Below are positions 43,156 through 55,352 of a stretch of 64,000 nt of DNA, one piece after another. Source of the stretch: Craterostigma plantagineum (Eukaryota > Streptophyta > Magnoliopsida > Lamiales > Linderniaceae); NCBI GenBank assembly GCA_027422505.1, contig JAPQWV010000670.1, positions 62,001 to 126,000 on the forward strand, given 5' to 3'. The first letter of the stretch is position 1. Every line of letters begins with the position of its first letter. The position numbers were made by a program, and so were the translations under genes. Below the pieces are notes generated by a model that did no database searches, was not told where the DNA came from, and saw only the letters and a program-made list of their open reading frames with translations.

Positions 43156-44797
43156 TTTTTTTTTTTTGGGAATTTTCACTAAATAAAAGAAAGAAACAGG
43201 AGTACATGGTTAGCGTAAATGATGACGCTCACGACGCGACAAGCGGTAATGAAACAACCGACCAGCAAGCACATCAACAAACCGGAACAGCCCAGACACC
43301 AACAAGGTCCCAAACAAGACCAGGCCAAACAAAAGTACAAGCTAATCAGAAAAGCAAAGGCAACAGAAGGTGTCCAAATCCCTTCTCCAATCAACAGGAC
43401 TCAGGCACCAGATGCAATGCCTGCAGGGCAGCCGAGTGACGTGCGGACAAGGTGCAGGCGCACCAAAAAGAAATTCCAAAAGGAATTAAAAGCGGAAGGG
43501 GCAACGCAACAAGTGCGTCCGCGAGGCCGGTCGGGGGAACAGGCGTGATGACGCCAAACTCCTGTTTCTTTCCGCCAAAGACAGGCCACAGCACCCAAGT
43601 GAGGTCCTCCAGCAGCGCAAGCAAGGGACACCTACAGCTCGGGAAAGCCCCCAAAGCAGCCCACCTACAAAGAAACGAGGAAAGGAGGAAGCAGAGCACA
43701 TTGCCAGAGCAAAAAGGAGAGGAAAGGAGGGGAAGGCGAAAAATAGAAAGATGAGGTCCTCCCTGAGTCCACGGTTCAGGCCTCCCAGCGAAACCAACAT
43801 GGAAGAGTGGATGAGTCGTGAGCAGCCCGAAGACCACCTGAAAAGGGAAAACAAGACCATCCGACAAAGAAACAACACTCCTACCAAGCAATACGCCACA
43901 CCCGCCGTAGAGCACGAGATTGTAACGTATACTTAGAGGGGAGAGTAGACAGACGAAGGCAAAGTAATGTTTCAATATCAGCCATAATATGACCTGGTTG
44001 TCGTTGTCTCCCATCATGCCATCTTCTGTTACGTTCCATCCACAAGTGGTAGACCAACGAGGCCAACGCATGACGAGGGCCTAAGTTAGCTAAGTGCTTT
44101 CCCCTCCAGCGTCGAGCCGCCCACCTGATGCCAGCCGGCCAGTCCCCAACCAGCCAACCGAGGCGCATCTTCCTCCTGAGGATGCGTATGCAATGTCTGG
44201 AGAAAGGGCAGTCGAAGAACAGGTGCCTACTGGTCTCAACTTCCTGAGTGTCACAAAGTAGGCAGGTAGAGGAACCCGCCTTAGCCGCGACCCAAGGCTT
44301 GGCTTGTCTCTAGTTGCCAACCTATCTTTGATAGCAAGCCACAGAATGATCTCATGTCTAGGAATGGCAAGTGGGCCTCCGAAGAGCGTGTGCCAAGGGA
44401 CCTTAGGACGCCGCCTGCGAATACTCTCTCTAGCCGATCGTGTAGAGAAGATACCATTCGAAGCAGCTCTCCAGGTGATCGTATCCTCCTCAGAAGGTCT
44501 GACCTGTGGGAGTAAGTGCTCGAAATCCAGGTATTCCGTCGATGTGCGAGCAGGCCAGCACCAGACATCCTCCCGGATGACTGTACTGAGCTTGGAGTCA
44601 AGAGGAAGGCCCATGATCATAGGGCCACGGGGGTAGCGCTCTATCATGGGGACTGTGAAGAGCCACGGGTCAGTCCAAAGCCTGGTGGATGCCCCATTCC
44701 CAATGCTGAATGTGATAAGAGGTCGAATGTGGTCGCGGAGCTTAAGGAGCTTCCTCCAAATCCACGAGGTGCGCGGCGTAGGTCTGATAGCCCATTT
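43156..44797 (-). mobile_element. 5'-truncated LINE in element D leader
   Basis: Poly(A) tail at 43156-43167 (T run), a long 3' UTR of about 710 bp, and the C-terminal end of ORF2 up to a truncation near 44797. The 3' terminal sequence matches the LINEs at 30851 and 50586. Target duplications not recognised. Confidence 0.88.
43881..44797 (-). pseudogene. LINE ORF2 C-terminus: zf-RVT region
   Basis: Reads IRPTPRTSWIWRKLLKL, FSIGNGASTRLWTDPWLF, YPRGPMIMGLPLDSKLSTV and WHTLFGGPLAIPRHEIILWL. A frameshift lies near 44270, so the zf-RVT Cys/His ligands are out of frame with the upstream part. The last part (WPAGIRWAARRWRGKHLA, LASLVYHLWMERNRRWHDG) ends RRVWRIAW with the stop at 43881. The RT domain itself is absent through 5' truncation. 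Confidence 0.88.
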
Positions 44798-45028
44798 TTC
44801 TAGCTCGTAAAATTTTTCGCTGACAAAGACTTTCTCGCACGAGAATAGTAACCAATACATTTTATTTCGACACAATTATTCTCGATCAAACTCTAAAGAT
44901 TGAATCGAAAATAATTGTCGACTACTTTAATATCAAACTCTACTAACTGATTTACTAATTGTGAAGCACGTAACATCAGCCCAAATCAAAACAACAAACG
45001 AAGATCCTTATCAACTCTAGAAGATAAA

Positions 45029-48000
45029 ATGGATGCCTACTCAATTGGAAATGACAACCGTCCCCCGATACTCAAGAGAGGCGAATATATAGTTTGGAGA
45101 AGACGATTTCTGAATTTTATCGAGCTAAAGGAACAAGCTGAAGACCTTCTCTCATCACTTGAGCAAGGTCCAGCTCAAATCTGGGTAAATGTACCCGGTG
45201 ACAACACTGCTAACCCTCCAATTTCTGTCTCTAGGCGACTAAAAGAGCCTAGGGAATATACTGCGGAGGAAAAAGTGAGAGCTAAAGCTGAATTGATAGC
45301 CAAAAACACTCTTATGCAAGGGATCCCAAATGATATCTATCGACAGATCGATAGTATTCCAACGGCTAAGGGAATGTGGGACGAGCTATATAAGATGATG
45401 CAGCGAACGAAATTCGGTATCAAAGCTAAGAAGGCATATTCTCACAGCTTACGACTCCTTTAGAGCAAAACCCGAGGAGTGCTTACATGATCTCTACCAG
45501 AGATATCTCACACTCTTGAATGAGATGAGGAAAATTGAAATCACTAAGACAAACATGGAAACTAACATCCGATTTCTTTCCTCTCTGCCCTCAGAATGGA
45601 AGAAGATATCTACTCAAATCCGACAAAATAAAGATCTTGAGGAGTTGGATATCCACGCCATGTTCGAAAATTTCGCCCAGAACGAGGAAGACATTAGCGA
45701 GATTCAGAAGGAGCAGAAGGGCAAACTTATCGACACTCAATTGCCCTAGTCTTGGAGAAGAGAAGATCAAAACCACGAAAAGAGAAGATCATCAAACCTC
45801 CTACCCCCTCAGAGTCTGAAGACGAAACAGATTCAGACTTAAAGCCTAACATGAAAGCGCTGGGAAAGCAGTTGGCGTTAATTGGGAAAATGATGAGCAA
45901 ACAATACTTCAAAAGGAAGTCCTCATCATCAGCCAATTGACTTCGAACCTCAAGCACAAGGAACAAAGAACGTGCACCTGAGACCTCCGAAGTCAAGAAC
46001 ATCAAAGAACCGACCAAGTGCTTTAACTGCAGAAAAACTGGTCACTATGCCAGAGAATGTACTCTCCAAAATAAGAGAAACGCTAACTACTACTCCAGGA
46101 AGCTTCAACTCACAAAGCAGAAGGAAGCTGGAGTAGCTCTAATGGCAGAACAAGACCACTGGCTCGAGGATACATCTAGCTCAGAGGAAGAGAATCTTGC
46201 CCTCATGGCCCGTCTGGACAAGGATTCTGATGCCAAAACCACCAACCAGACGGACGAAGACAAAGCATTCGAATCTTCTCAGGAGGTAGTTTCTCCTTCC
46301 ACATTATTGACCATGTTAGAATCGTATCAACTAGCATACACTAACATGAAACATGAGCAGAAAAGCGTAAAGGAAGTAGAGAAGAAATTAACTAAGTCTC
46401 AGGAAAGGATAGCTAGTCTCGAAGCGGAACTTAGAAGCTCTAGTGACAAAATAGAAGAACTCTCTAAGAGTCCCATTATTAGCGAGACTAAGTCTACTCC
46501 CATATAGAAGCATAGGTCAATAACTAAGGAATTAGAAGATAGGCTAGAAAATGACTATAATTGTTTGGTTAGGAATCTCAATGAGAAAGCTAGCTTCAAT
46601 TGTAGAATCACTGAAGAGACTACTAAGGTCACCAACCTGGAAGCCCAATTAGATAAATCCAATGCTAAGGTTTGTGAACTTACGAAAGAACTTGATGCCT
46701 GTAAAGCCGCCCAATTAACAGTGGAAAATAAATTTGCTTTCTTAGCAGAAGAACGTAAGAAGCTATACGCAAAGGTAAAGAAATTAGACGATCTTCCTAC
46801 GCGAAGGGGACAAACTGAACAAACCATTCTCCTAAATCAGCCAAAGGATACAGAATTTTATAATCCCATTGAAGGCTTAGGTTTCACTAATCCCCGTGTT
46901 TTAAAGAAGAAAGAAGCTTATGATATACAATACATGGGTTTAGGTGTAAACACTCTTATGAACTTTACTAAAGCAGGACGATCAAGGTGCTTTAGAGTAG
47001 CTAAGAGAAGAGCCACACCTAGGGAAATACCCTTGACGCCAGTCTGTGATTTAGTTCAAGCTCTTGAGCCTCAACCTGAAATCGAGGAAGCCAAAAGCAT
47101 ACATTCTAAAAATTCTCCCTACAAACCTCCTATCGTGAAGCAGATAGAGGAATTACAAGCTGCACTAGATAAAGAAAGAGAGGATTTTAAAGTGGAAAAG
47201 AAAAAAATTCTTAAAAGAGATCGAAAAACTAAGAGCCTCCTTGATCTTACAAAATACTTCTCACCATCTCCCTCGAAAGATAACATCGTTCTGAAAAGCA
47301 TGAAGAAAGAAAAATTGCCTTCAAAAGAACAAAACGCAAAAATAATACTTCAAAAAATTCTAACTCTAATCCTGTTTCGCTTACGTCTACAGGGAGCGTA
47401 GAGCCAGCGTTAGAGTCGAAGGCGAAAGTGTCTAGTCTAAAAGTAGAGAAGGAGCCCGTAGATTTGAATGCTTCTAAGAATATATCTCCTCCTGTAAAAA
47501 AAAAATAAAAGACACTCGTAGAAATAAAAGAGTTGTTTCCTCTCTCAAAATAATTGCTTCTACTTGCTCCTTAAAGCCTACCACATTTAGAAGCACTAAT
47601 TTCGAAATAGGCTCTACTTCAACAATAAAAACTGATCATTCTAAGACAAATGCTTCTAGGATGACCCGTAGGAAACAAGATCCAGCCAAAAAGAAAGCGT
47701 ATGGTGCTATTCATGCTTGTTCTCACCTAAGATATCCCGTTAAGATCGAATCCCCCAAGCACCTTAGGAGATTATCCAACGAAAAGATCTTTTCCACGCT
47801 CAAGCCTACTAAAGCATTTGTCCGCGCTGAAATTAATCTTCCCTGTAAGGTTCAACCTAAATGGGTTCCTAAATCCCCGCCTAAAAAGACGAAAGCTGTA
47901 AAGGCCAAGTCTTTTACAAAGGGCACACCCAACACAACTTCTATGAAGATGACTTGGGCTGTTAAAGCTTGTACTAATACTAATTTAGGAATCATATCTG

Positions 48001-48064
48001 AACCAACATTTTAATTCGCTAATCTGAGAGGACCCATGTATAAGTGGGTACCTAAAGCTCTCTA
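45029..48064 (+). pseudogene. Copia Gag with long C-terminal extension (element D)
   Basis: ATG 45029 opens MDAYSIGNDNRPPILKRGEY. The capsid part (ELIAKNTLMQGIPNDIYRQI, GMWDELYKMMQRTKFG) breaks at 45463, continues LHDLYQRYLTLLNEMRKIEI and PSEWKKISTQIRQNKDLEEL, with another frameshift near 45745. The zinc knuckle CFNCRKTGHYAREC (~46020-46061) has all four ligands, unlike element C. It continues MAEQDHWLEDTSSSEEEN, one in-frame TAG at 46505, a coiled coil (46565-46790), DLPTRRGQTEQTILLNQPKD and a basic C-terminal part ending GPMYKWVPKAL near 48064. Less decayed than the element C copy. Confidence 0.88.
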
Positions 48065-48065
48065 A

Positions 48066-48281
48066 ATTTTTTTTGATAAAAGAATTAGACTTGAGTGTAA
48101 ACACCAAAGTTGGTGGTGTTTGTAATTTCTACTCTTGGTTTGAATAACAAAATCTTTGTTGATGGCTTAAAATCAAGCCGAACGACGTTAAGCTGGCATA
48201 ATGTTTTTGTTTACAGTGTCTAGTAAATTCGATTGGCTAGTGTTTAAGATCGATATTCTTGATACAATTCACACACGCACA
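48066..48281. other. Unassigned spacer between Gag D and CACTA terminus
   Basis: A T run, then a short inverted repeat AACACCAAAGTTGGTGGTGTT (about 48098-48118), reminiscent of a tail or a recombination joint. No ORF. Confidence 0.4.
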
Positions 48282-48520
48282 CACTACAAAAAAGACTAAA
48301 ATTACCGACTGCAATTTCCTAGTACAAACTGTGTAGTCGGGAAATCGAAAAACTTCCGACTACAAAAACTACATACCGACTAATAAATTTGTAGCCGTTA
48401 GACCGACTACTATAACAGTTGATGAGTATGTTATTGCAGTCGGCTATGCAATGCCGAATAAGTGTACTAAATCCAACAACTACAACTGTAGTCTGTAAGC
48501 AAAATCACTAATTTTGAACT
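48282..48520. mobile_element. CACTA (En/Spm) transposon terminus
   Basis: CACTACAAAAAAGACTAAAA at 48282 is a canonical CACTA terminus. It is followed by subterminal words CCGACTAC, CCGACTGC and TAGTCGG in both orientations (48303-48450), the transposase-binding repeats of this class. The opposite terminus (TTTTTTGTAGTG) was not found downstream, so the extent is open. Confidence 0.82.
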
Positions 48521-50585
48521 TCAGTCCGCTGGCTTCATTGCAACACTCAGACCTAAAAAAATAAATCTAGCAAATCATCGTCGCCACTTGTCGTTCATTT
48601 CTCTCAGTCGCCACAACCACCGCGATCGCCGTAGGTAGCTCATTGTTGTTCGTCACTTCCATACCTCGGAGTCATCGCACTCTCTGTTCTTCGCTGCAAT
48701 GCGCTCGCGCCCGTTCGCTTCTCCGCCCATGTCCCGATCTGATAACCTGGTAAGTTGATGTTCATTGCTTCTCCGTTGTCTTGTTGCTCCATCGTTTTGT
48801 TGCTCTGTCGTTGCTGCTGCATCTCTTTATCATCGTTGTAGCCACGCCACAAACCTCTGCAGCTGCCCACGACAGCCAGTCTGCCTTCCTCAACTCAAGC
48901 TCTCTGCAGTCCGTCCCGTTCAGATCCGTTGCAGTCCGCCGAACTCCCAAAGATGAATTCCCCCCATTTTCACATTTATAGGATTTACATATACAACATA
49001 TATCACAAGAGGGAATTTATTATGTTCCAAAAAAAGTTCAAAGAAAAATGGGGTTGCGCTATATATATTATAGAGTATACAATAATAATGTGTTTGGTAA
49101 ATCAAATACTATGGTCTAATAATCAAACATTATGATTAGTTGATAATATTAGTATTCTTTTTGTCAGGAAGCTTGTGAAAGATTCCTGTTAAAGGTTTCA
49201 TTAACGCCTAATTCATTCGTGTCGAGTAGATTCCTGTTGTTGTACCTTGTGCTTTTTTTTTCATTTATTTTCTTATTCTCGGTCATATTCAAGTTTAAAT
49301 GCCGACAAGGTACATGGAGAGAATTAGATGATCAGTGAACTTGAGGGGTAAAAGAACTTAGAAAGTGGTGATGTGGGAGGTACATGGAGCCAAGGTACAT
49401 GGAGAGAGCTAATTTTGTTTAAAATATTTTTTCTTGTCTTATATACCTGTTTGATGTTGGTGTTGATTAATTATGTTAACATTAGTCTTTTGTATGTCAT
49501 TACGTGACACCTCTGAGACATTAAAGTTTGCTCTTTAATACTTTGTACTCAATGCAGTGAGATTGGGTAACCATTAAAGGTTGATAGTGTCCAGAAGCTC
49601 TGCTCATCCTTGGAGCCATTTCTTCGTAGAGTGGTATGAACGACACATTTAAGGTTCTTTTGAATTCTGATGCATTTAGGGTTCTTAACTTTGGGTCGAG
49701 ACTTTTTGTGCAAATGTTTAATTCAATCTCCATAGGGTGATGTTTATGTGCTTCTTTATTATTTGTTTTATCCTATCGGTGCATTAACATATTTCTTATG
49801 TGGTTTCGTATCTTGTAGATACATAATTAACATCGCTTTTGGTAAGTAAACACGTACTGCCCCTAAGTAATTGCGTTGCAGAATATGAGTCCTTGTCTTA
49901 TTTCTAACCCTTTTGCAGATTACTCAACTGCAAAGAGCAGCTGATTTGGGTGTTATCGCTTGGCTATCGACGCCCGTGAAGGAATTAGTAAAGAGTCATA
50001 TGCTTCATACTTCGCCTGTTTGGACAGTTTAGCGTTGTGTGTTATTTACTTGTTTGACCACGTTAAACTTACTGTGTGGCACTTCTGTATATTATAAATA
50101 CCTTTTTCTTAATATTGAAAGCCTTATTTTATATATTTATTGTGCACTGAATAATAATTGAGCAATCGACACATAAATCCCTACAACCCAAACTACTTAT
50201 CACTAACTCCCCACTTCCAATTTATTTATCACTAAACTCCCCCTTTCAAACTTATATATCATATACCTAATGGACAAATATACCCCTGTAAAGCATAAAT
50301 ATTGCAAAATAACCTAGTGAGTTCATTCACAGAGGATTTGAAAAAAAAAAAGAAAATTCTAAAGAGGACGACGAATGAAAAGCAGAGGAACAAAAACGAT
50401 TACGAGATGTCGGCTGATTCTCAGCTTCACCTCCACAACGAGCAGCGAACGAGATTAGGGCTTCAATTTTTCACCTCCACAACGAATAGCGAAAGAGGAG
50501 GAGTTACTGTAAGAAACAGCCGCTTGACACCTTCATTTCGACTTTAATTTCTCGTTTTTTGTGGCATTTTGGGTTAATGTAGAGA
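48521..50585. other. Unassigned, possibly CACTA interior
   Basis: 48590-48960 resembles a plant 5' UTR or first exon (CCGCGATCGCCG, TCTCCGCC, possible donor CTGGTAAGT at 48748), then AT-rich DNA to 50290, and a second UTR-like piece with the repeated phrase CACCTCCACAACGARYAGCG (50430-50490). No domain was recognised; short ORFs do not look coding. Confidence 0.35.
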
Positions 50586-53500
50586 TTTTTTTTTTTTTTT
50601 GGAAAGTTCACTAAATAAAGGAAAGAAAGGAGTACATGACAGCGTACATGATATCGCTCATGACGCACCAAGCGGTAATGTTCAACAGCCAGACTGCACA
50701 CACATAACCAAGTAGCCCAGACAACCCTAAAGGTCCCTCAAGGACCAAGCCAAAAAACAGCAGAAACTCAATAGACTAAGGCTACACGGGGGGGGGGGGG
50801 GGGTGGTCAAGACCACAACCATCAACAGGTCCCTGGCACCAGGTGTAGTACCAGCGGGGCTAAGAGGCCGGGGGGCAAACAGCGCAGTGCGCAAAAAGAA
50901 GATCCAATCACTGGGATGGACTTCAGGCGGTAAATGAAAGCAAAAGATGCTACCGCAAATCAGGCCGGGGGCGTTCATACACCCACTCCAATCTTTCCAG
51001 AGGGAGGTAATGAAACGTCAAACAGACAGGTGGCCATCGTGACTAGGACTCCAAAGCTTTCCCCAAAGAGACAGGGCGCCAAGTCCGCCAGCGAAGCAAA
51101 TGACCTGCAACCAAAGAATACGCATCAGAAGCATACCTAGATCATCCAATTAATACGCCAAATCCTATTCATCGCGTGGAGTTGGAGCTGGTATTTGTGT
51201 GGCATAGTGGATAGGCGCATGCTCAGGATCGTCTCAATTTCGTTGACTACCCTCTCAGGCGTTCTCCGTCTTCCCTCACGCCAACGTCTATTTCGTTCCC
51301 ACCAGAGATGGTAGACAAGTGAGGTAATGACATGACGTGGGCCCATCGAGGCAAGGTTCTTGTTGCGCCACCGTCGAGCCGCCCAACGGATCCCCTCGAA
51401 CCAGTCCCTGCGAGGCCAACTAAATTGCAAGTGATTACGTAATAATTGCAAGCAGCGTTTAGAGAAAGGGCAATCAAAAAAGAGGTGGAGCGTAGTCTCC
51501 GCGGTTCCGACATCGCAAAGGAGGCACGTAGCACTTCCCGCAGCTTCTGCAACCCACGGTTTGTCGCGTGTAGCCAGTCTGTCCCTAATAGCAAGCCAAA
51601 GGATAAATTCATGCCGAGGTATGGATATAGGTCCACCGAAAAGCGTACACCAAGGGACGGTAGGTCGTCGTATCCGCAGCTTCTCCCTATCCGATCTGGT
51701 GGAGAATCGTCCGTCCTCCGTAGCGATGCACTATACCTTGTCCTCCTCGTCAGGCCTCACTTGTGGAAGGAGTGGAGCAATCTCCAAGAATTCCGTTGTG
51801 GTGCGAGCCGGCCAGTTCCATCCATCCGCCGTAATGACAGTGCTCAGATTCGAATCAAGGGGGAGGCCCATGACCATAGGCCCACGCGGAAAACGATCAC
51901 CAAGAGGGGTGCTGAGCAGCCAAGGGTCAGTCCAAAGTCGTATACTGGTCCCATTCCCGATGCGGAACTCAATGAGGGGGCGAAAAAGGGGACGGAGCTT
52001 AAGAATCTTCTTCCAGCTCCAAGAGGATCTGGGTGAGGGTCTGATCGACCATAGTGTGGTGTTATGAAGTCTCGTTTGCCGGATCCACGCAGCCCAGATA
52101 GAAGTCTCGTCACCACTCAAGATGCTCCAGAGGAGGCGCATCATCAGAGCCTTATTGTCGGCCTCAATCGAGCGCAAGCCGAGACCTCCTTCCTCCCGAG
52201 GGGCACAAATGTCCGCCCATGCTACCTTGGCAGTAGATCCCTTCCAAAGAAAAGACCAGAGCCGTGCCTCAATCGTGTGAATAATACTCTTGGGGAGGAG
52301 GAAGACCCCCGCCCAGTAAGTGTGAATGCCAAGGAGGACGGACTTGATAAGCTGAACCCGTCCTGCATAAGAGAGTGAGAGGTTGGTCCAGGCACCTAAC
52401 CGACGGTCGATGTTGCGGATGAGTGATTCGCAGTCCGCAATAGTCAAACGTGACGTGATCAGAGGAACCCCTAAGTATCGCACCGGGAGGGAACCATGCC
52501 GGAACCCCGTGAGGTCAAGTATATGCCCTTTCAGCTGATCCGCACGCTTAGAGATGAACACTTCGCTCTTTGAATGTTGGCCCTAAGGCCCGATAGAGTC
52601 GCGAAAGTGTCGAGGCTTTCCTTGAAGATGCTAACAGAGGCAATATCCGCGTGGGAGAAGAGTAGCAGGTCATCGGCGAATGTGAGCATGAACATAGCCG
52701 TAGGTTCACATCGCCAGTGATAGCGGAATTGACCACTGATTCTAATCCTCTCACCAATGATGCCATGCAGGGCTTCCATTACAAGAGTAAAGAGATAAGG
52801 GGATATGGGGTCACCCTGTCGGAGTCCACGTCTACCTTTGAAGTATCCCTCGGGGCGACCATTGATGTTGATGGAGAAACAAGGTGTGGTCAGGCAAGCA
52901 CGGATCCAACCCACGAAGGTGCGGTTGAATTTCAGCGCTTCCAGGGCAGCCAATATGAAGTCCCATTCGACCATATCGTAAGCTTTTGCGAGGTCCACTT
53001 TAAGTGCCACTCGAGCCGGCAGCCCCATACTGTTGTAGCCATGGCAGATCTCCTGTGCTAAGAGGATGTTGTCGGATATGCGGCGACCTGGGATGAAGGC
53101 CGTTTGGGTCGGGTGAACGAGACTACCCAGACAGCCGCGTAGACGATAGCTAGGACCTTCGAGATGATTTTATACAACACATTACAGCACGAAATAGGTC
53201 TGAAGTTCTTCGTCATACGCGGAGAGTCGCACTTCGGAATCAGAGTGATAAGAGTCGCGTTAAGCTCCCCCAAAAGGTACCCAGTGCGGAAGAATTCCTG
53301 GATGGCGTGGGTGATGTCGGCACCAATAATATCCCAAGCGTGCTTAAAGAAAGCCGCCGAGTAGCCGTCCGGCCCAGGAGATTTATTATCCCCCATAGAG
53401 AATAATGCCTTTCTAATTTCTCCTTCCGTGACTGGTTGCACCATCCTGTCAGCGTCGGCCGAGTTGAGTTTCCTTTCGAAAAAGGGGTCAACGATGTCAG

Positions 53501-53945
53501 GAGTGATAGGGCTGGTCCTGGTAGATTCTCCAAGGAGCTCCGTGTAGAATCGCAGCAACTCCGTCTTGACTTGACTATCACCTTCAAAGCTCTCCCCTGC
53601 TTAATTTTCAATTGAGAATATGCGGTTGATGGCCCGCCGTGTGGCCACCTTCTTGAAGAAAAAGGCCGTACATTGGTCCCCGTCCTTAAGCCACGCCACC
53701 TTGGCACGCTGGGCCAAGGCAGAATGCTCCATTTCGATAGCTTTAGCAAAGACAAATCTGCAACGCTTCTCAAGAAGCGAAAGGTTAGTATCCAAAGGGT
53801 AAATATAAGTCAACTCCTGGGCCGTGTCCAGGAATTGCCGCGCTTCAAGTACGTTGCGATTCAGATCGCCCTTGTCCTGCCGAAGTGAGCGGAGATCCGC
53901 TTTCATCCGTTTGAGCCGTTTGACGATAGAGTACATGGGGTATCC
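50586..53945 (-). mobile_element. 5'-truncated LINE, 3.36 kb
   Basis: Poly(A) (T run 50586-50600), a 3' UTR of about 540 bp containing a run of 16 G (50788-50803), then ORF2 from just upstream of the RT to the zf-RVT end. The 5' truncation is near 53945. 3' end subfamily as in 30851 and 43156. Longest LINE in the window. Confidence 0.9.
51137..53936 (-). pseudogene. LINE ORF2: RT and zf-RVT, multiply frameshifted
   Basis: N-terminal helical part at 53936-53601 (SIVKRLKRMKADLRSLRQDK, VAWLKDGDQCTAFFFKKV). The RT comes in pieces: GDNKSPGPDGYSAAFFK and FRPISCCNVLYKIISKVL (53558-53058), KVDLAKAYDMVEWDF, RQGDPISPYLF and FADDLLLF (53028-52531), PVRYLGVPLITSRL to GLPLDSNLSTVI (52561-51731). The zf-RVT part is split over two frames near 51640-51450, and the last frame (51451-51137) ends MNRIWRINWMI. 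At least five frame breaks make it inactive. Catalytic FADD is retained. Confidence 0.9.
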
Positions 53946-54680
53946 GCTTCATAGTTGCACTTCTTGAAGGATTTCATGTCGGGCTATGTCTAATTTTGTG
54001 ATTACGGCTCGAATTTGGGGTTTATGGCAAAATTAGGGTTTAATTATTTTATTTTTCGAATTGGGAACTTGGTATCATTCTAAGTAGCGTTTGTTAGCTT
54101 CTAATTTCCCTGCTTGATGTAAAGGTACTGCATTTGTGACTGTCTTGGTACGAGTTTTGGTTGTTTTTGGGTATTGTAAGTTTCAATACTGTTATTTGTG
54201 TCTATTTCTGGATAATTATGTATATTGGTGCCATTTGTGTCTGGTTAGTAGTGCTGTAAACGTGATTTAATTATTTGATGCCTTGATACTGTATATCAAT
54301 TGAATTGGTACTGTTTGTCTATGTTTTTAGTGTTGCATTACATTATTAATGGTACTGTAAATTCATTATTTGAGTACACGACACAGAATACAAAGGGCGT
54401 GGATTGAGGCGTGCATCCTACAATGTCCATGAATAGATACATCATCATACCTACAGCTCGTTGAAGTTATCTTGACGATGTTGAAGTTGAAGTATATCAT
54501 GGCTCCATGACTGCCACATTACTTAAAAATCCTTTTAATTGTATGCTCAACTTATTCGAATGATATTATCCGTGTCTATAAGATTTTTCACTGCTGTTGA
54601 GGTTCTAGGAACCTGTTCTAAGACATTTTTTATGCTTCTCATGTTGAGGTTCTGCTGTGACTTGTGAGATTTGTTTATGC
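53946..54680. other. Unassigned AT-rich DNA before the satellite
   Basis: No ORF or domain. Isolated words GGTACTG and TTGGTAC increase toward 54680, where the GTAGTACC satellite begins. It may be intron-like or decayed satellite. Confidence 0.4.
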
Positions 54681-55005
54681 TCCTATAGTACCTGAAAAAT
54701 ACTCGTAGTACCAATATATATATTTTTGTAGTACAAATATGTAGGTGTCGTAGTACCATAATATATTCCAGAGTAGTACCATTCGGAGGTTACCTGTAGT
54801 ATCTTTTTCGTACTAGGTTTTTAATTATAAAAAACACGTAGATTATTGTGCAAATAAGGCATGAGAACTTTCAAAATACGGCACATAATAAAAATTAAAC
54901 ACATGTTTGCACTACCACAATATGGTCCTTTGCAGTAACATAAACATCTCTATTGCAGTGCCCTTCGTTGGTAATTTGTAGTATCTTTGACGTACTGGGC
55001 GAACG
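54681..55005. repeat. GTAGTACC satellite, left part
   Basis: Carries CTCGTAGTACCAATATA, GAGTAGTACCATTCGG and AAAACACGTAGATTATTG as in the right-hand array. 54737-55005 is nearly identical to 62234-62502 (7 substitutions in 269 by eye). Confidence 0.85.
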
Positions 55006-55341
55006 CCCGAGAAGTCCACGCGCGCCCTTAGCCCAACGCGCCATGGTGCGCGCGCGCTGCCCCAGCAGCCCGCGCATGTGTGCGCGCGCGCTGCGCGCGC
55101 AGCCCCGCGACAGATGTGGGCGCGCGGCCCGGCCAGGCCGTCTGCCTGGTCGGCCACCGTGGCTGACCTCGCCGGCTCCGGCCGAGTCCCCCGTTACCTC
55201 GCCTGATTCCGTTCATGCGTCTTTGGGTTGAATCGTCCAAGTGTTGTTCCCCGCCAACTCGTGCACCTTGGACCCGCACACATTGCTACTTATATAGCTC
55301 GGCCATGACGAGCTGATGACGTGGCAGCTAAGGGTGTGACA
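55006..55341 (-). repeat. Chromovirus LTR, 5' portion (copy 1, 3' LTR)
   Basis: Starts TGTCACACCCTTAGCTGCC at 55341 after a purine tract. It has CTATATAAGTAGC as a possible TATA region and is cut at 55006 within ACTTCTCGG. Collinear with 57562-57791 and the start of the LTR at 59041. Confidence 0.85.
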
Positions 55342-55352
55342 TTCTCCCCCCC
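55342..55352 (-). promoter_or_regulatory. Polypurine tract of chromovirus copy 1
   Basis: GGGGGGGAGAA on the minus strand immediately precedes TGTCACACC. Equivalent tracts lie at 57792-57801 and 59042-59052. Confidence 0.85.

Larger units (their letters stand above)
42437..45028 (+). repeat. Leader of element D with TCTCGATCG-type motifs
   Basis: Non-coding. Motif variants (AATTTTTCTCGATCAG, AAATTTCTCGAGC, GAAAAACTTTTTCG) crowd 42900-43140 and resume at 44800-44920 after the LINE. They resemble the array in element A's spacer, placing A and D in one subfamily by motif as well as LTR. Confidence 0.7.
42072..48281 (+). mobile_element. Copia element D: 5' LTR, PBS, leader, Gag only
   Basis: A 351-bp LTR (42072-42422), PBS (42425), a motif-rich leader interrupted by a LINE (43156-44797) and a long Gag (45029-48064). 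No protease, integrase or RT follows; at 48282 a CACTA terminus begins. Either pol was displaced by the CACTA insertion or truncated, or this was a Gag-only non-autonomous element. Related by LTR to element A. Confidence 0.78.

Noticed and set aside
43391..44071. 226-codon minus-strand ORF
   Set aside because: It overlaps the true LINE ORF2 end in another frame and continues into the LINE 3' UTR; the product has no recognisable domain.
48590..48960. Possible host gene first exon with a GTAAGT donor
   Set aside because: No long ORF or domain, adjacent to a CACTA terminus; more likely transposon UTR. Kept only as unassigned DNA.
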